DNA of 5,238 nt from an uncultured Campylobacter sp. (GTDB lineage Bacteria > Campylobacterota > Campylobacteria > Campylobacterales > Campylobacteraceae): positions 1 through 5,238 of the forward strand of contig CALHQN010000313.1 in the NCBI GenBank assembly GCA_938036585.1, given 5' to 3'. The notes under the pieces are model-generated. The model searched no databases. It saw only the letters and a program-made list of their open reading frames with translations, and was not told the DNA's origin. This document shows, one piece after another, positions 1 through 5,238 of the stretch (positions within the stretch are counted from its first letter, which is position 1; each line of letters begins with the position of its first letter). The translations under genes and the position numbers were made by a program.

Positions 1-542
1 TTCAGGCTCAGTACCTCGCGCGCGGTAGCGGGGTTTAGATAGATCACGTCGTTTGAGACGATGCTGCTTTCGTGCGGCGAAATTTTATTAATCTTAATCG
101 CGATTAGGCGCTGTTCGGTCAAAAAGTGAAACTCGTCCTCGTAGTACCACTCGCCCATCGCCGCCTTTACCCCCTCGCCTACGATCATTTCATTTTCGCT
201 CAGGCTTTCGTCGCCTACGATATGAAACCAAACGCGCTTTTGAGCGAAGTAATACATCCCGTCCACGGCGCCCTGCACTTCGCTGACGCCCGCGATTTTA
301 GAGATGTCGTAGATATAGCCGTCGTGCATCAGATCGCGTTTGCCCGCGCGTAGAGCCTCTACGACGATGTCGGGCCTGAGCTTGATGACCTTTTCAAGAT
401 CGTTTTGAATGGAGCCCGAGATAAAAAGCACCGAGCTTAAAATAAAAACGATAAACGCAAAGATCGCGAAGCTAAAAGTGTGATCGGCTCTATCTTTTCG
501 CAGCAAAGTTACGGAGTAGTCGATGAAATTTTTATTTATCAT
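1..542 (-). CDS. FtsX/MacB-type ABC transporter permease, N-terminal part (3' end outside window)
   Basis: The frame is open from an ATG at 542-540 to the left edge, giving 180 residues with no stop; the C-terminal part is missing. Residues 1-22 are a short cytoplasmic start with basic residues. A strong membrane helix follows at about 23-43 (AIFAFIVFILSSVLF). A polar extracytoplasmic region begins near 44 and contains PDIVVEAL (57-64), a VGEGV turn (121-125) and predicted beta-strands. This is the layout of an FtsX/MacB permease: one N-terminal helix, a large periplasmic domain, then three more helices, which would lie outside the window. Such permeases pair with an ATPase, expected downstream. 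The ATG is supported by a GGAG seven bases upstream and overlaps the preceding small gene by 11 bases, implying coupled translation. The substrate is unknown; linkage to a NosL-like gene suggests copper or metalloenzyme maturation, but this is inference. It is not recognisably a NosY-type permease. Confidence 0.8.
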   Translation of the reverse strand, partial: MINKNFIDYSVTLLRKDRADHTFSFAIFAFIVFILSSVLFISGSIQNDLEKVIKLRPDIVVEALRAGKRDLMHDGYIYDISKIAGVSEVQGAVDGMYYFAQKRVWFHIVGDESLSENEMIVGEGVKAAMGEWYYEDEFHFLTEQRLIAIKINKISPHESSIVSNDVIYLNPATAREVLSL

Positions 543-720
543 AGACGAACTCCGCGTAGGCTTTGCTCTTAAAGCTGCTTGAGAGCCGCACGTCCTTTAT
601 CTCGCGCGCGAGCTTTTGCAGGCACTGCTCGCCCTTTGCGCGATCAAAGCTCACATAATGCACCGCGATGAGCGCGTAAAGGGCGGCAAAAAAGATCATT
701 AAAGCGCAAATGAGCCTCAT
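532..720 (-). CDS. Small single-pass membrane protein, 62 aa, function unknown
   Basis: I do not recognise a family. The product has one hydrophobic helix at about residues 3-21, followed by a polar, lysine-rich tail of about 40 residues. The expected topology is a membrane anchor with a periplasmic tail, although the helix could also serve as an uncleaved signal. Cysteines are at positions 5 and 33. It is believable as a gene despite its size because its ATG overlaps the stop of the NosL-like gene (ATGA at 720-717) and its own TAA lies inside the start of the permease gene (11-base overlap), so it is locked into a translationally coupled row. Only a weak AGGG precedes the start at close range, which fits re-initiation after the upstream gene. 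Its position suggests an accessory subunit of the NosL-like protein or of the ABC permease; this is inference. Confidence 0.7.
   Translation of the reverse strand: MRLICALMIFFAALYALIAVHYVSFDRAKGEQCLQKLAREIKDVRLSSSFKSKAYAEFVYDK
550..553 (-). promoter_or_regulatory. Ribosome binding site of the ABC permease gene
   Basis: GGAG on the minus strand lies seven bases before the ATG at 542-540, inside the end of the upstream small gene. It decides the permease start, which would otherwise be unclear because the upstream gene overlaps it. Confidence 0.6.
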
Positions 721-1841
721 AGCCCTTCTATTACGCTCTCTTTGATCTCGTCAAATTTAAGTACGCTCTTGCCTCCGTGATCTTTAGCGAAGGTCTTAGC
801 CGTGCTCTCGCTATCAAATGGAATGAGCTCGTCGCCCATCGGTCCTAAGACGTCGGAGCCGAGCACGAAAAAGGCGCTTTTAGCATCGATCTTATATAAC
901 TTATAGTAGTCGGTTACGTAAATTTTATCAAAGCCCTTGCCCTTTTGGAAGTAGTATTTCATCATATCTTTTACGCCGTCGAAATACAGGTTCTCGCCGC
1001 CCTGAACCTCTATCATCGCCGCCCAGTTAGGGTTTTTGCCCACTAGCATGCCGCAGACCGGGCATTTAGCGCCCTCAGGCACGACGATCTTTTCAGCCTT
1101 TTTCGCTTTTGCATCTTTACCGCTGCTGCCTAAATTTGCCGGCGCATCCCACAAATATAGCGCTGCGGCTTGTAGGTGCTTGTCGTACTCTGGAGCCTTG
1201 CTAGCGCCCTTTGCGTCGCAAGTCTTTTTGAGATGAGCTTTGAGCTCGGAGATGGCTTTGAAGCTTTTGGCATCCGTTTTAGCGCAGTTTGTTTCGTAAA
1301 ATTCTTTACCGTGCGTGTAAACGCCGCCTTCACGCTTGGCTTTAATCATCTTGTTATCGCCCTCGAAATCCTGCCCTGCAATCTCGTAGGCTTTGGCGAA
1401 ATTCATTATCTCGCCGCCGTTTTCGGCTTGAAATTCCTTCGCGTCGGCCTCGGTTGAGAAGGCGTATTTGCTATTTCGCGTCATCGTGCCTTTGATTTTG
1501 CTGCCCACGACGTAAAAGGCTTTATTTACGTCGATCAAATTTAGATTTTTCGTATCTACGACCTGCGCATCGCTTGGAATTTTTCCCTCCGTAATCTCGT
1601 ACAAGCAGTGCAGGGAAGCTACTTGCTTGCCGTTTACAACATGGTTGGTTTTATAGAATTTAACCAAATTCATTCCGCAAACGGCGCAGTATTCTTTGCC
1701 CTCGCCGCTTCCTACAAGCGTAGCCTTGCTAGGATCCACGCTTTGAAACATAGGATTTGCCGGCTTATTAGCCCCGTCCATGGAGGCGCCGCAAACGAGC
1801 GCAACAAGCGCGGCCGAAGCCAAAAACGAACGTAAAATCAT
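717..1841 (-). CDS. Secreted tandem NosL-like copper-binding protein with a degenerate cytochrome c-like middle domain
   Basis: This 374-residue protein starts with a signal peptide (hydrophobic core about 6-16, then Cys17). The lipobox is poor (Val at -1), so secretion is clear but lipid anchoring is not. NosL-like domain 1 spans about 50-160 with CAVCGM at 52-57, HC at 78-79 and GTM at 118-120. NosL-like domain 2 spans about 255-370 with CPVCGM at 260-265 and GPMG at 333-336. NosL proteins are Cu(I) carriers that supply copper to nitrous oxide reductase, and the Cys and Met residues of these motifs are the likely ligands. Between them, residues 173-233 (GKEFYETNCAKTD...HLQAAALYLWD) look like a small cytochrome c domain that has lost CxxCH. 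Single-domain NosL is roughly half this length. The gene follows the Sel1 gene by 31 bases with AAGGAG five bases before the ATG. No nosZ is in the window, so a role in N2O reduction is not shown; general periplasmic copper delivery is equally possible. Confidence 0.88.
   Translation of the reverse strand: MILRSFLASAALVALVCGASMDGANKPANPMFQSVDPSKATLVGSGEGKEYCAVCGMNLVKFYKTNHVVNGKQVASLHCLYEITEGKIPSDAQVVDTKNLNLIDVNKAFYVVGSKIKGTMTRNSKYAFSTEADAKEFQAENGGEIMNFAKAYEIAGQDFEGDNKMIKAKREGGVYTHGKEFYETNCAKTDAKSFKAISELKAHLKKTCDAKGASKAPEYDKHLQAAALYLWDAPANLGSSGKDAKAKKAEKIVVPEGAKCPVCGMLVGKNPNWAAMIEVQGGENLYFDGVKDMMKYYFQKGKGFDKIYVTDYYKLYKIDAKSAFFVLGSDVLGPMGDELIPFDSESTAKTFAKDHGGKSVLKFDEIKESVIEGL
1143..1325 (-). 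other. Degenerate, heme-less cytochrome c-like domain inside the NosL-like protein
   Basis: Residues 173-233 of the NosL-like protein have the order seen in small c-type cytochromes: a GKEFYETNCAK stretch where CxxCH normally sits, then a middle helix, then a C-terminal helix ending LQAAALYLWD. The expected CAKCH reads CAKTD here, so both the second cysteine and the heme-ligand histidine are missing. Cys186 remains, and a second cysteine at 208 could pair with it in a disulfide. The domain assignment rests on pattern resemblance only. Confidence 0.5.
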
Positions 1842-1846
1842 ACTAT

Positions 1847-1852
1847 CTCCTT
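1847..1852 (-). promoter_or_regulatory. Ribosome binding site of the NosL-like gene
   Basis: AAGGAG on the minus strand sits five bases before the ATG at 1841-1839, within the only sizeable gap of the gene row (1842-1872). That gap is AT-rich, with no convincing hairpin plus T-run and no clear promoter, so read-through from the Sel1 gene is expected. Confidence 0.75.
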
Positions 1853-1872
1853 AAAATTTTGATGTTTTAAAT

Positions 1873-2706
1873 TTACTTACTAATCGAATTTAAAAATTCC
1901 AAATTCTCGCATCCCATCTTGATGCCGCCGTCGCAGCTTTTTTTGAAAAACTCTTTTGCTTTGGCGTTATCGAACTTCACTCCTTTTCCTTCGGCATACA
2001 TTATGGCTAAATTATTGCAGCCGTCGAAGTGGCCGAGATTGCACGCCTTTTCATACTGCTGCTTTGCCTGCTTATAATCCTGCCCTACCCCCTGCCCGAA
2101 GGCGTATAGATAGCCAAGGTTGTTGCAGCCGATGCCGATGTCGCCGCCGCAAGCCTTTTCGTAAAAAATTTTAGCCTTTGCGAAGCTTTGCTGCACGCCT
2201 TCGCCTTTCAGATACAGATAGCCCAGGTTGTTGCAGCCCATCATATCGCCGTAGGTGCAGGCCTTCTCATAAAGGCTCGCCGCCTTGGCGACGTCCTTTG
2301 CAAGCCCAGCGCCGTTTGCGTATAAAAGCCCAAGCGAGGTGCAGCCTTCGTTATCTTTGCAGGCTTTTTCGTAATAAGCCGCGGCTTTGGTAAAATTTTG
2401 ATCCGCGCCGTTGCCGCTTTCGTAGATATAGCCTAGATTATTGCACGCAAGCGCAAATTTGGCGCCGCACGCCTTCTCGTAGAGGCTGATCGCTTTTTCG
2501 AAATTTTTCTCTACGTTGCCGGTGCCCTCAAAATACAAAACGGCTAGATTATAGCATCCCGAAGCTTTATTTTCCAAACCGCACGCTCGCTCGTAAATTT
2601 CTGCGAGTTTTTTATGATCGCCGCTTTGCTGAGCTTGAATACCCTCGCTGATAAAGCCCGCATTTGCCGCGGCAGCCAAAATCAGCGCTATTAGAAATTT
2701 TTTCAA
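1873..2706 (-). CDS. Secreted cysteine-rich Sel1-repeat protein (Hcp-like)
   Basis: This 277-residue protein has a clear signal peptide (basic MKK, hydrophobic core, likely cleavage after ANA at about residue 16). The rest is seven Sel1-type helix-turn-helix repeats with consensus A..YEKAC......CNNLGYLY..G.G. Each repeat carries one cysteine pair: 42/51, 80/88, 116/122, 150/158, 186/194, 222/230 and 258/266. The usual C-x7-C spacing matches the disulfide-linked repeats of the Helicobacter cysteine-rich proteins (HcpA family). The fold is an alpha solenoid, typically a protein-binding scaffold, in the periplasm or secreted. No enzyme activity is expected; annotation pipelines may call this family beta-lactamase because of old HcpA work, but no catalytic motif of a classical beta-lactamase is visible. 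The start is TTG at 2706-2704, chosen because AAGGAG is five bases upstream and MKK begins the signal peptide there. It follows ccsBA by only 10 bases. Its partner is unknown. Confidence 0.9.
   Translation of the reverse strand: MKKFLIALILAAAANAGFISEGIQAQQSGDHKKLAEIYERACGLENKASGCYNLAVLYFEGTGNVEKNFEKAISLYEKACGAKFALACNNLGYIYESGNGADQNFTKAAAYYEKACKDNEGCTSLGLLYANGAGLAKDVAKAASLYEKACTYGDMMGCNNLGYLYLKGEGVQQSFAKAKIFYEKACGGDIGIGCNNLGYLYAFGQGVGQDYKQAKQQYEKACNLGHFDGCNNLAIMYAEGKGVKFDNAKAKEFFKKSCDGGIKMGCENLEFLNSISK
1897..2604 (-). repeat. Tandem Sel1 repeat tract, about 108 bp period
   Basis: The coding repeats are visible in the DNA. Near-identical 18-base words such as GCCCAGGTTGTTGCAGCC (2221-2238) recur at 2113-2130 and 2005-2022, exactly 108 bases apart, and in weaker form at 2431-2448. 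The last interval is 210 bases, six short of two periods, because repeat 3 lacks two codons between its cysteines (116/122). The tract is a protein-repeat array, not a mobile or intergenic repeat. Confidence 0.8.
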
Positions 2707-2711
2707 ATTTA

Positions 2712-2717
2712 CTCCTT
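2712..2717 (-). promoter_or_regulatory. Ribosome binding site of the Sel1 gene, overlapping the ccsBA stop
   Basis: AAGGAG on the minus strand begins with the last base of the ccsBA TGA (2719-2717) and lies five bases before the TTG at 2706. It supports TTG as the true start, since no in-frame ATG gives a complete signal peptide, and suggests that ribosomes finishing ccsBA start the Sel1 gene. Confidence 0.7.
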
Positions 2718-5238
2718 CATATCGTTTTTACGTCCCTGCCCCTGAAAGCAAGAGCGATTATTAAAAATACCGCCGCTATTATACAATAAAACGGCGCGGG
2801 TATCTGCGGCGCATCTCCCGCGGCGTAAGAGTGCATGCCGGTGAGGTAGAAATTTACGCCGAAATAGGTCATTATGATCGAGCTATACGCGAGCGTCGAA
2901 CTCACGCAATAAACATAGATCGAGCCGAGCTTCGGGATAAATTTTAGATGCAGCACGATCGCATAGACGATGATCGAGACATACGACCAGGTCTCTTTGC
3001 TGTCCCAGCCCCAGTATCGCCCCCAGCTCTCATTCGCCCATACGCCGCCGAAGAAATTTCCGAGCGTCAGCATCGAAAGCCCCACGATGAGGCTGATCTC
3101 GTTGATCGCCGTTATATATCTGATCTGTGCGTTAAGCCGCTCGCGATTGGCGCTGTTTTTAAGCGCCATCAAGACAAGAGCTAAAAGACCGAGCAGACAG
3201 CTAAGCCCCAAAAATCCGTAGCTAGCCGTGATAACAGATACGTGGATGCTAAGCCAATACGACTTTAGCACCGGCACGAGGTTAGTAATCTGCGGATTTA
3301 CGAAGCTCATATGCGCTACTAGCATCACGATGCTGGCCAGCAAGCAGCTCGCGCTTAGCGTAAGTAGGGACTTTCTAAAAAATATAATCCCCGCAAGCGC
3401 CGCCGACCAGCCGATGTAGATCATCGACTCATAGCTATCGCTCCACGGCGCGTGAGCCGCGACATACCAGCGCAACGCAAGCGCGAGGGTATGTGCCGCA
3501 AAGCTTGTGGCAAAGGCTGTGAATAAAATTTTTTGCGCTAGCGTGAAGCGCTTGCCGCAAAGCGCGCCCAAAAGCGCCAATATTAGAGCTACGCCGCCTA
3601 GGATCATATAGCAATAAACGAGCTTTTTGAAAACCGAAGCTTTGTTGTAAAACACCTCGGCTTTGACGCGGCTAACGCTTGGAAGAATAGCTGCCGAGGT
3701 GGCTCTTTGGTAGTTTTTCAGCTCTGCAAGCGCGCCGTCCGCTTTAGCCCAATCATTATCCGAAATTCCATCCTGTAAGCCATTTAGATAGTCGTTTAGC
3801 AGGCCTTTGATCTGCGGAGCGATACTATAATCCGCAAAGGCGTCGTTCGGCGAGAGCCAGGTGTTTTGCGGGTCGTTCGGCACGGGGATAAATTTAAAAA
3901 ACACCCCCCTAAAGGTCAGATACGCGATATTTAGCCGCTCGTCGAATTTAATCAGCTCATTATCGAGCACGCCGCGGTGCGAGGCGCTTTTTTCATTCGC
4001 CTCGTCCACGACGCGCGCGAGCTTGTAGTTGCCGTTTTCATCAAAGACCGAATTAAAGCTCGCATATCGCTCCTGCGGCGCTAAGCCCAGCATCTTTTTG
4101 ATCTCGTCGTTTTTTATTTTGATGATCTTTTGATCGCGCCAAAACGCGGGATTTAGGCTCATTCCTAGGATCATCTGCTCGGCGCTTAAGCCGTAAAGCC
4201 CCTCCGTGCCCGAAATTTTATTCACAATCTCGCTTGCTTCGGTGCTAAGCGGCTTGATCCTGCCCATGTAATCTTGCACCAAAAGCTCCGCGAACGCGCC
4301 GTTTGCATGAACTCGCGAGTTAGCTTTAAGATTTGCTAAATAGTTTTCATCCGCGGCGCGAAGCTCAATGCTAAAAAAAAGCGGCGCGATCAAAAGAAGC
4401 GCGGCGGGCGCGTTATTTTTGATAAATTTAGCGAGCTTTTTAAACCTGCTTCCCGCAGTAAAAAGATTGCCGATAAATCCGACGCAAAGTAGGAAATAGC
4501 CGAAATAAGTGGGGATTTTACCCGGATCACGATTAAGCTCCAGCACCGTGCCCAGCTCGTCGGTGTCGTAGGAGGACTGAAAGAGCTTAAAGCCGTCAAA
4601 GCTTAGCGGGTGGTTCATATAAATTTCATGTTCCCCCGCGCTCTTTCCCTCTTTTAAAATTTCAACGTCGCTGGCGTAGGATGACGGGCTTTGCGAGCCA
4701 GGATAGCGCTCGAGCTTAAATTTCAAAAGCTTTACCGCAAACGGAAGCTCTATCAGTTTCGAGCCCCAGCTTAGCATTATCTCCTCGCCGTCAAAGTTTA
4801 AAATTTTAGGTTCCCCGAGCCAGCCAGCGCCGCCGCGAAGCTCCGCTTCTTGCTCGCTTCCGCCCTCAAAGCCCGCTTTTACCGCAAGCGTGCCCTGCTT
4901 GCCTTTGGGCGCGGGTTTGTATGAGCTAAATTTGACGGTGAAGCTTTTAGAATTTATACTTTGCGTGAAGCTAAAATCGTTATCGCCGATTTGAGATAGA
5001 TTTAGCGGGTGCTCAAACAGCGCGTCTTGCGTGCGGATTTGCAAGTATGGTTTGACGCTTACCATCTCGTTTTCGCTCTCGCCCGCTCTTACGTGCAGCA
5101 CGCCCTCGGTACCGAAATAGCGCGTCAGCGCCGCGCCGATAAAGATAACGACAAATGCCGCGTGAAGCACGAAGGAGCCGAAGCGGCGCCACATTTTGGT
5201 TTTAATTATAATACCGAGCAGGCTCAGCGTCGCAGCGC
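2717..5238 (-). CDS. ccsBA: CcsBA: fused ResB/CcsB-CcsA cytochrome c biogenesis (heme export and ligation) protein, 5' end outside window
   Basis: System II cytochrome c synthase: it moves heme across the inner membrane and attaches it to CxxCH of periplasmic apocytochromes. The frame stays open to the right edge (14 further codons before the ATG at 5194), and the ATG residue lies inside a ResB-type membrane region, so it is internal and the real start is upstream, probably about 70 residues away by family comparison. Numbering from that ATG: ResB helix with His11 (FVLHAAFVV), periplasmic ResB domain about 25-228, helices near 229-247 and 263-278, a periplasmic insert about 280-520, then the CcsA part with many helices from 524. 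The heme-handling WWD motif is at 715-737 (VWANESWGRYWGWD). Conserved histidines are His651 (IHVSVI), His749 (LHLKF) and His788 (MHSYAAG); their 98 and 39 residue spacing matches the family as I recall it. All key residues are present, so it should be functional. It leads the visible row; several epsilonproteobacteria carry more than one such protein, so target cytochromes are unknown. Confidence 0.95.
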   Translation of the reverse strand, partial: AATLSLLGIIIKTKMWRRFGSFVLHAAFVVIFIGAALTRYFGTEGVLHVRAGESENEMVSVKPYLQIRTQDALFEHPLNLSQIGDNDFSFTQSINSKSFTVKFSSYKPAPKGKQGTLAVKAGFEGGSEQEAELRGGAGWLGEPKILNFDGEEIMLSWGSKLIELPFAVKLLKFKLERYPGSQSPSSYASDVEILKEGKSAGEHEIYMNHPLSFDGFKLFQSSYDTDELGTVLELNRDPGKIPTYFGYFLLCVGFIGNLFTAGSRFKKLAKFIKNNAPAALLLIAPLFFSIELRAADENYLANLKANSRVHANGAFAELLVQDYMGRIKPLSTEASEIVNKISGTEGLYGLSAEQMILGMSLNPAFWRDQKIIKIKNDEIKKMLGLAPQERYASFNSVFDENGNYKLARVVDEANEKSASHRGVLDNELIKFDERLNIAYLTFRGVFFKFIPVPNDPQNTWLSPNDAFADYSIAPQIKGLLNDYLNGLQDGISDNDWAKADGALAELKNYQRATSAAILPSVSRVKAEVFYNKASVFKKLVYCYMILGGVALILALLGALCGKRFTLAQKILFTAFATSFAAHTLALALRWYVAAHAPWSDSYESMIYIGWSAALAGIIFFRKSLLTLSASCLLASIVMLVAHMSFVNPQITNLVPVLKSYWLSIHVSVITASYGFLGLSCLLGLLALVLMALKNSANRERLNAQIRYITAINEISLIVGLSMLTLGNFFGGVWANESWGRYWGWDSKETWSYVSIIVYAIVLHLKFIPKLGSIYVYCVSSTLAYSSIIMTYFGVNFYLTGMHSYAAGDAPQIPAPFYCIIAAVFLIIALAFRGRDVKTI

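Noticed and set aside
126..353. Plus-strand open frame of 75 codons
   Set aside because: It lies antisense to the permease gene, has no ribosome site, and its protein has no recognisable features; it is a shadow of codon bias.
601..612. Perfect 12-base palindrome CTCGCGCGCGAG
   Set aside because: It is inside the small membrane-protein gene and arises from ordinary Leu-Ala-Arg-Glu codons; there is no T-run or operator context.
1176..1457. Plus-strand open frame of 93 codons with hydrophobic stretches
   Set aside because: It is fully antisense to the NosL-like gene, whose frame is continuous and has clear domains; the hydrophobic look comes from the complement of lysine/glutamate codons.
1842..1872. 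Possible terminator or promoter in the gap between the Sel1 and NosL-like genes
   Set aside because: The gap is only 31 AT-rich bases, with no stable GC stem and a ribosome site occupying part of it.
1956..2393. Two plus-strand arginine/serine-rich open frames (1956-2174, 2178-2393)
   Set aside because: They are antisense to the Sel1 repeat tract, and their composition mirrors the repeats rather than a protein.
2948..3419. Three plus-strand open frames opposite ccsBA
   Set aside because: They overlap one another and the conserved CcsA region, with no ribosome site or recognisable product.
4390..4599. Minus-strand 69-codon frame inside ccsBA
   Set aside because: It is an alternative frame within a clearly coding region and has no support of its own.
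5192..5194. ATG at 5194 as the start of ccsBA
   Set aside because: The frame continues upstream to the edge with residues that fit the ResB membrane region, and starting here would remove the first helices of the family.

Overview
The window is a compact, single-direction gene run on the minus strand. It reads from the right edge to the left edge with almost no non-coding DNA: the largest gap between genes is 31 bases. Protein content, gene style and AAATTT-rich wording point to an epsilonproteobacterium (Campylobacterota), most likely a Campylobacter species. The base composition looks near 50% GC by eye, higher than C. jejuni and more like the oral/anaerobic Campylobacter group (C. gracilis, C. 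rectus, C. showae). The genus is an inference from protein style, not a database result.

Layout, in direction of transcription (high to low coordinates). (1) 5238-2717: a fused ResB-CcsA cytochrome c synthase (CcsBA), cut by the window edge at its 5' end. (2) 2706-1873: a secreted Cys-rich Sel1-repeat protein of the Helicobacter Hcp type, starting with TTG behind a Shine-Dalgarno that touches the ccsBA stop codon. (3) 1841-717: a secreted protein with two NosL-type copper-binding domains separated by what looks like a heme-less, decayed cytochrome c domain. (4) 720-532: a 62-residue single-pass membrane protein of unknown function, joined to gene 3 by an ATGA overlap. (5) 542-1: the N-terminal part of an FtsX/MacB-type ABC transporter permease, overlapping gene 4 by 11 bases and running off the left edge. 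No promoter, terminator, RNA gene, mobile element or CRISPR array is visible, so the transcription unit appears to continue past both ends.

All visible products act at the membrane or in the periplasm. CcsBA exports heme and attaches it to CxxCH apocytochromes. NosL-like proteins carry Cu(I). FtsX/MacB-type permeases form ABC systems that work on periplasmic or envelope substrates. The Sel1 protein is a disulfide-rich periplasmic solenoid. The shared theme is maturation of periplasmic metalloproteins (heme and copper); that these genes work together is an inference from the tight linkage. The most interesting points are the NosL-(decayed cytochrome c)-NosL architecture and the linkage of this protein with a small membrane protein and a non-NosY type of ABC permease.
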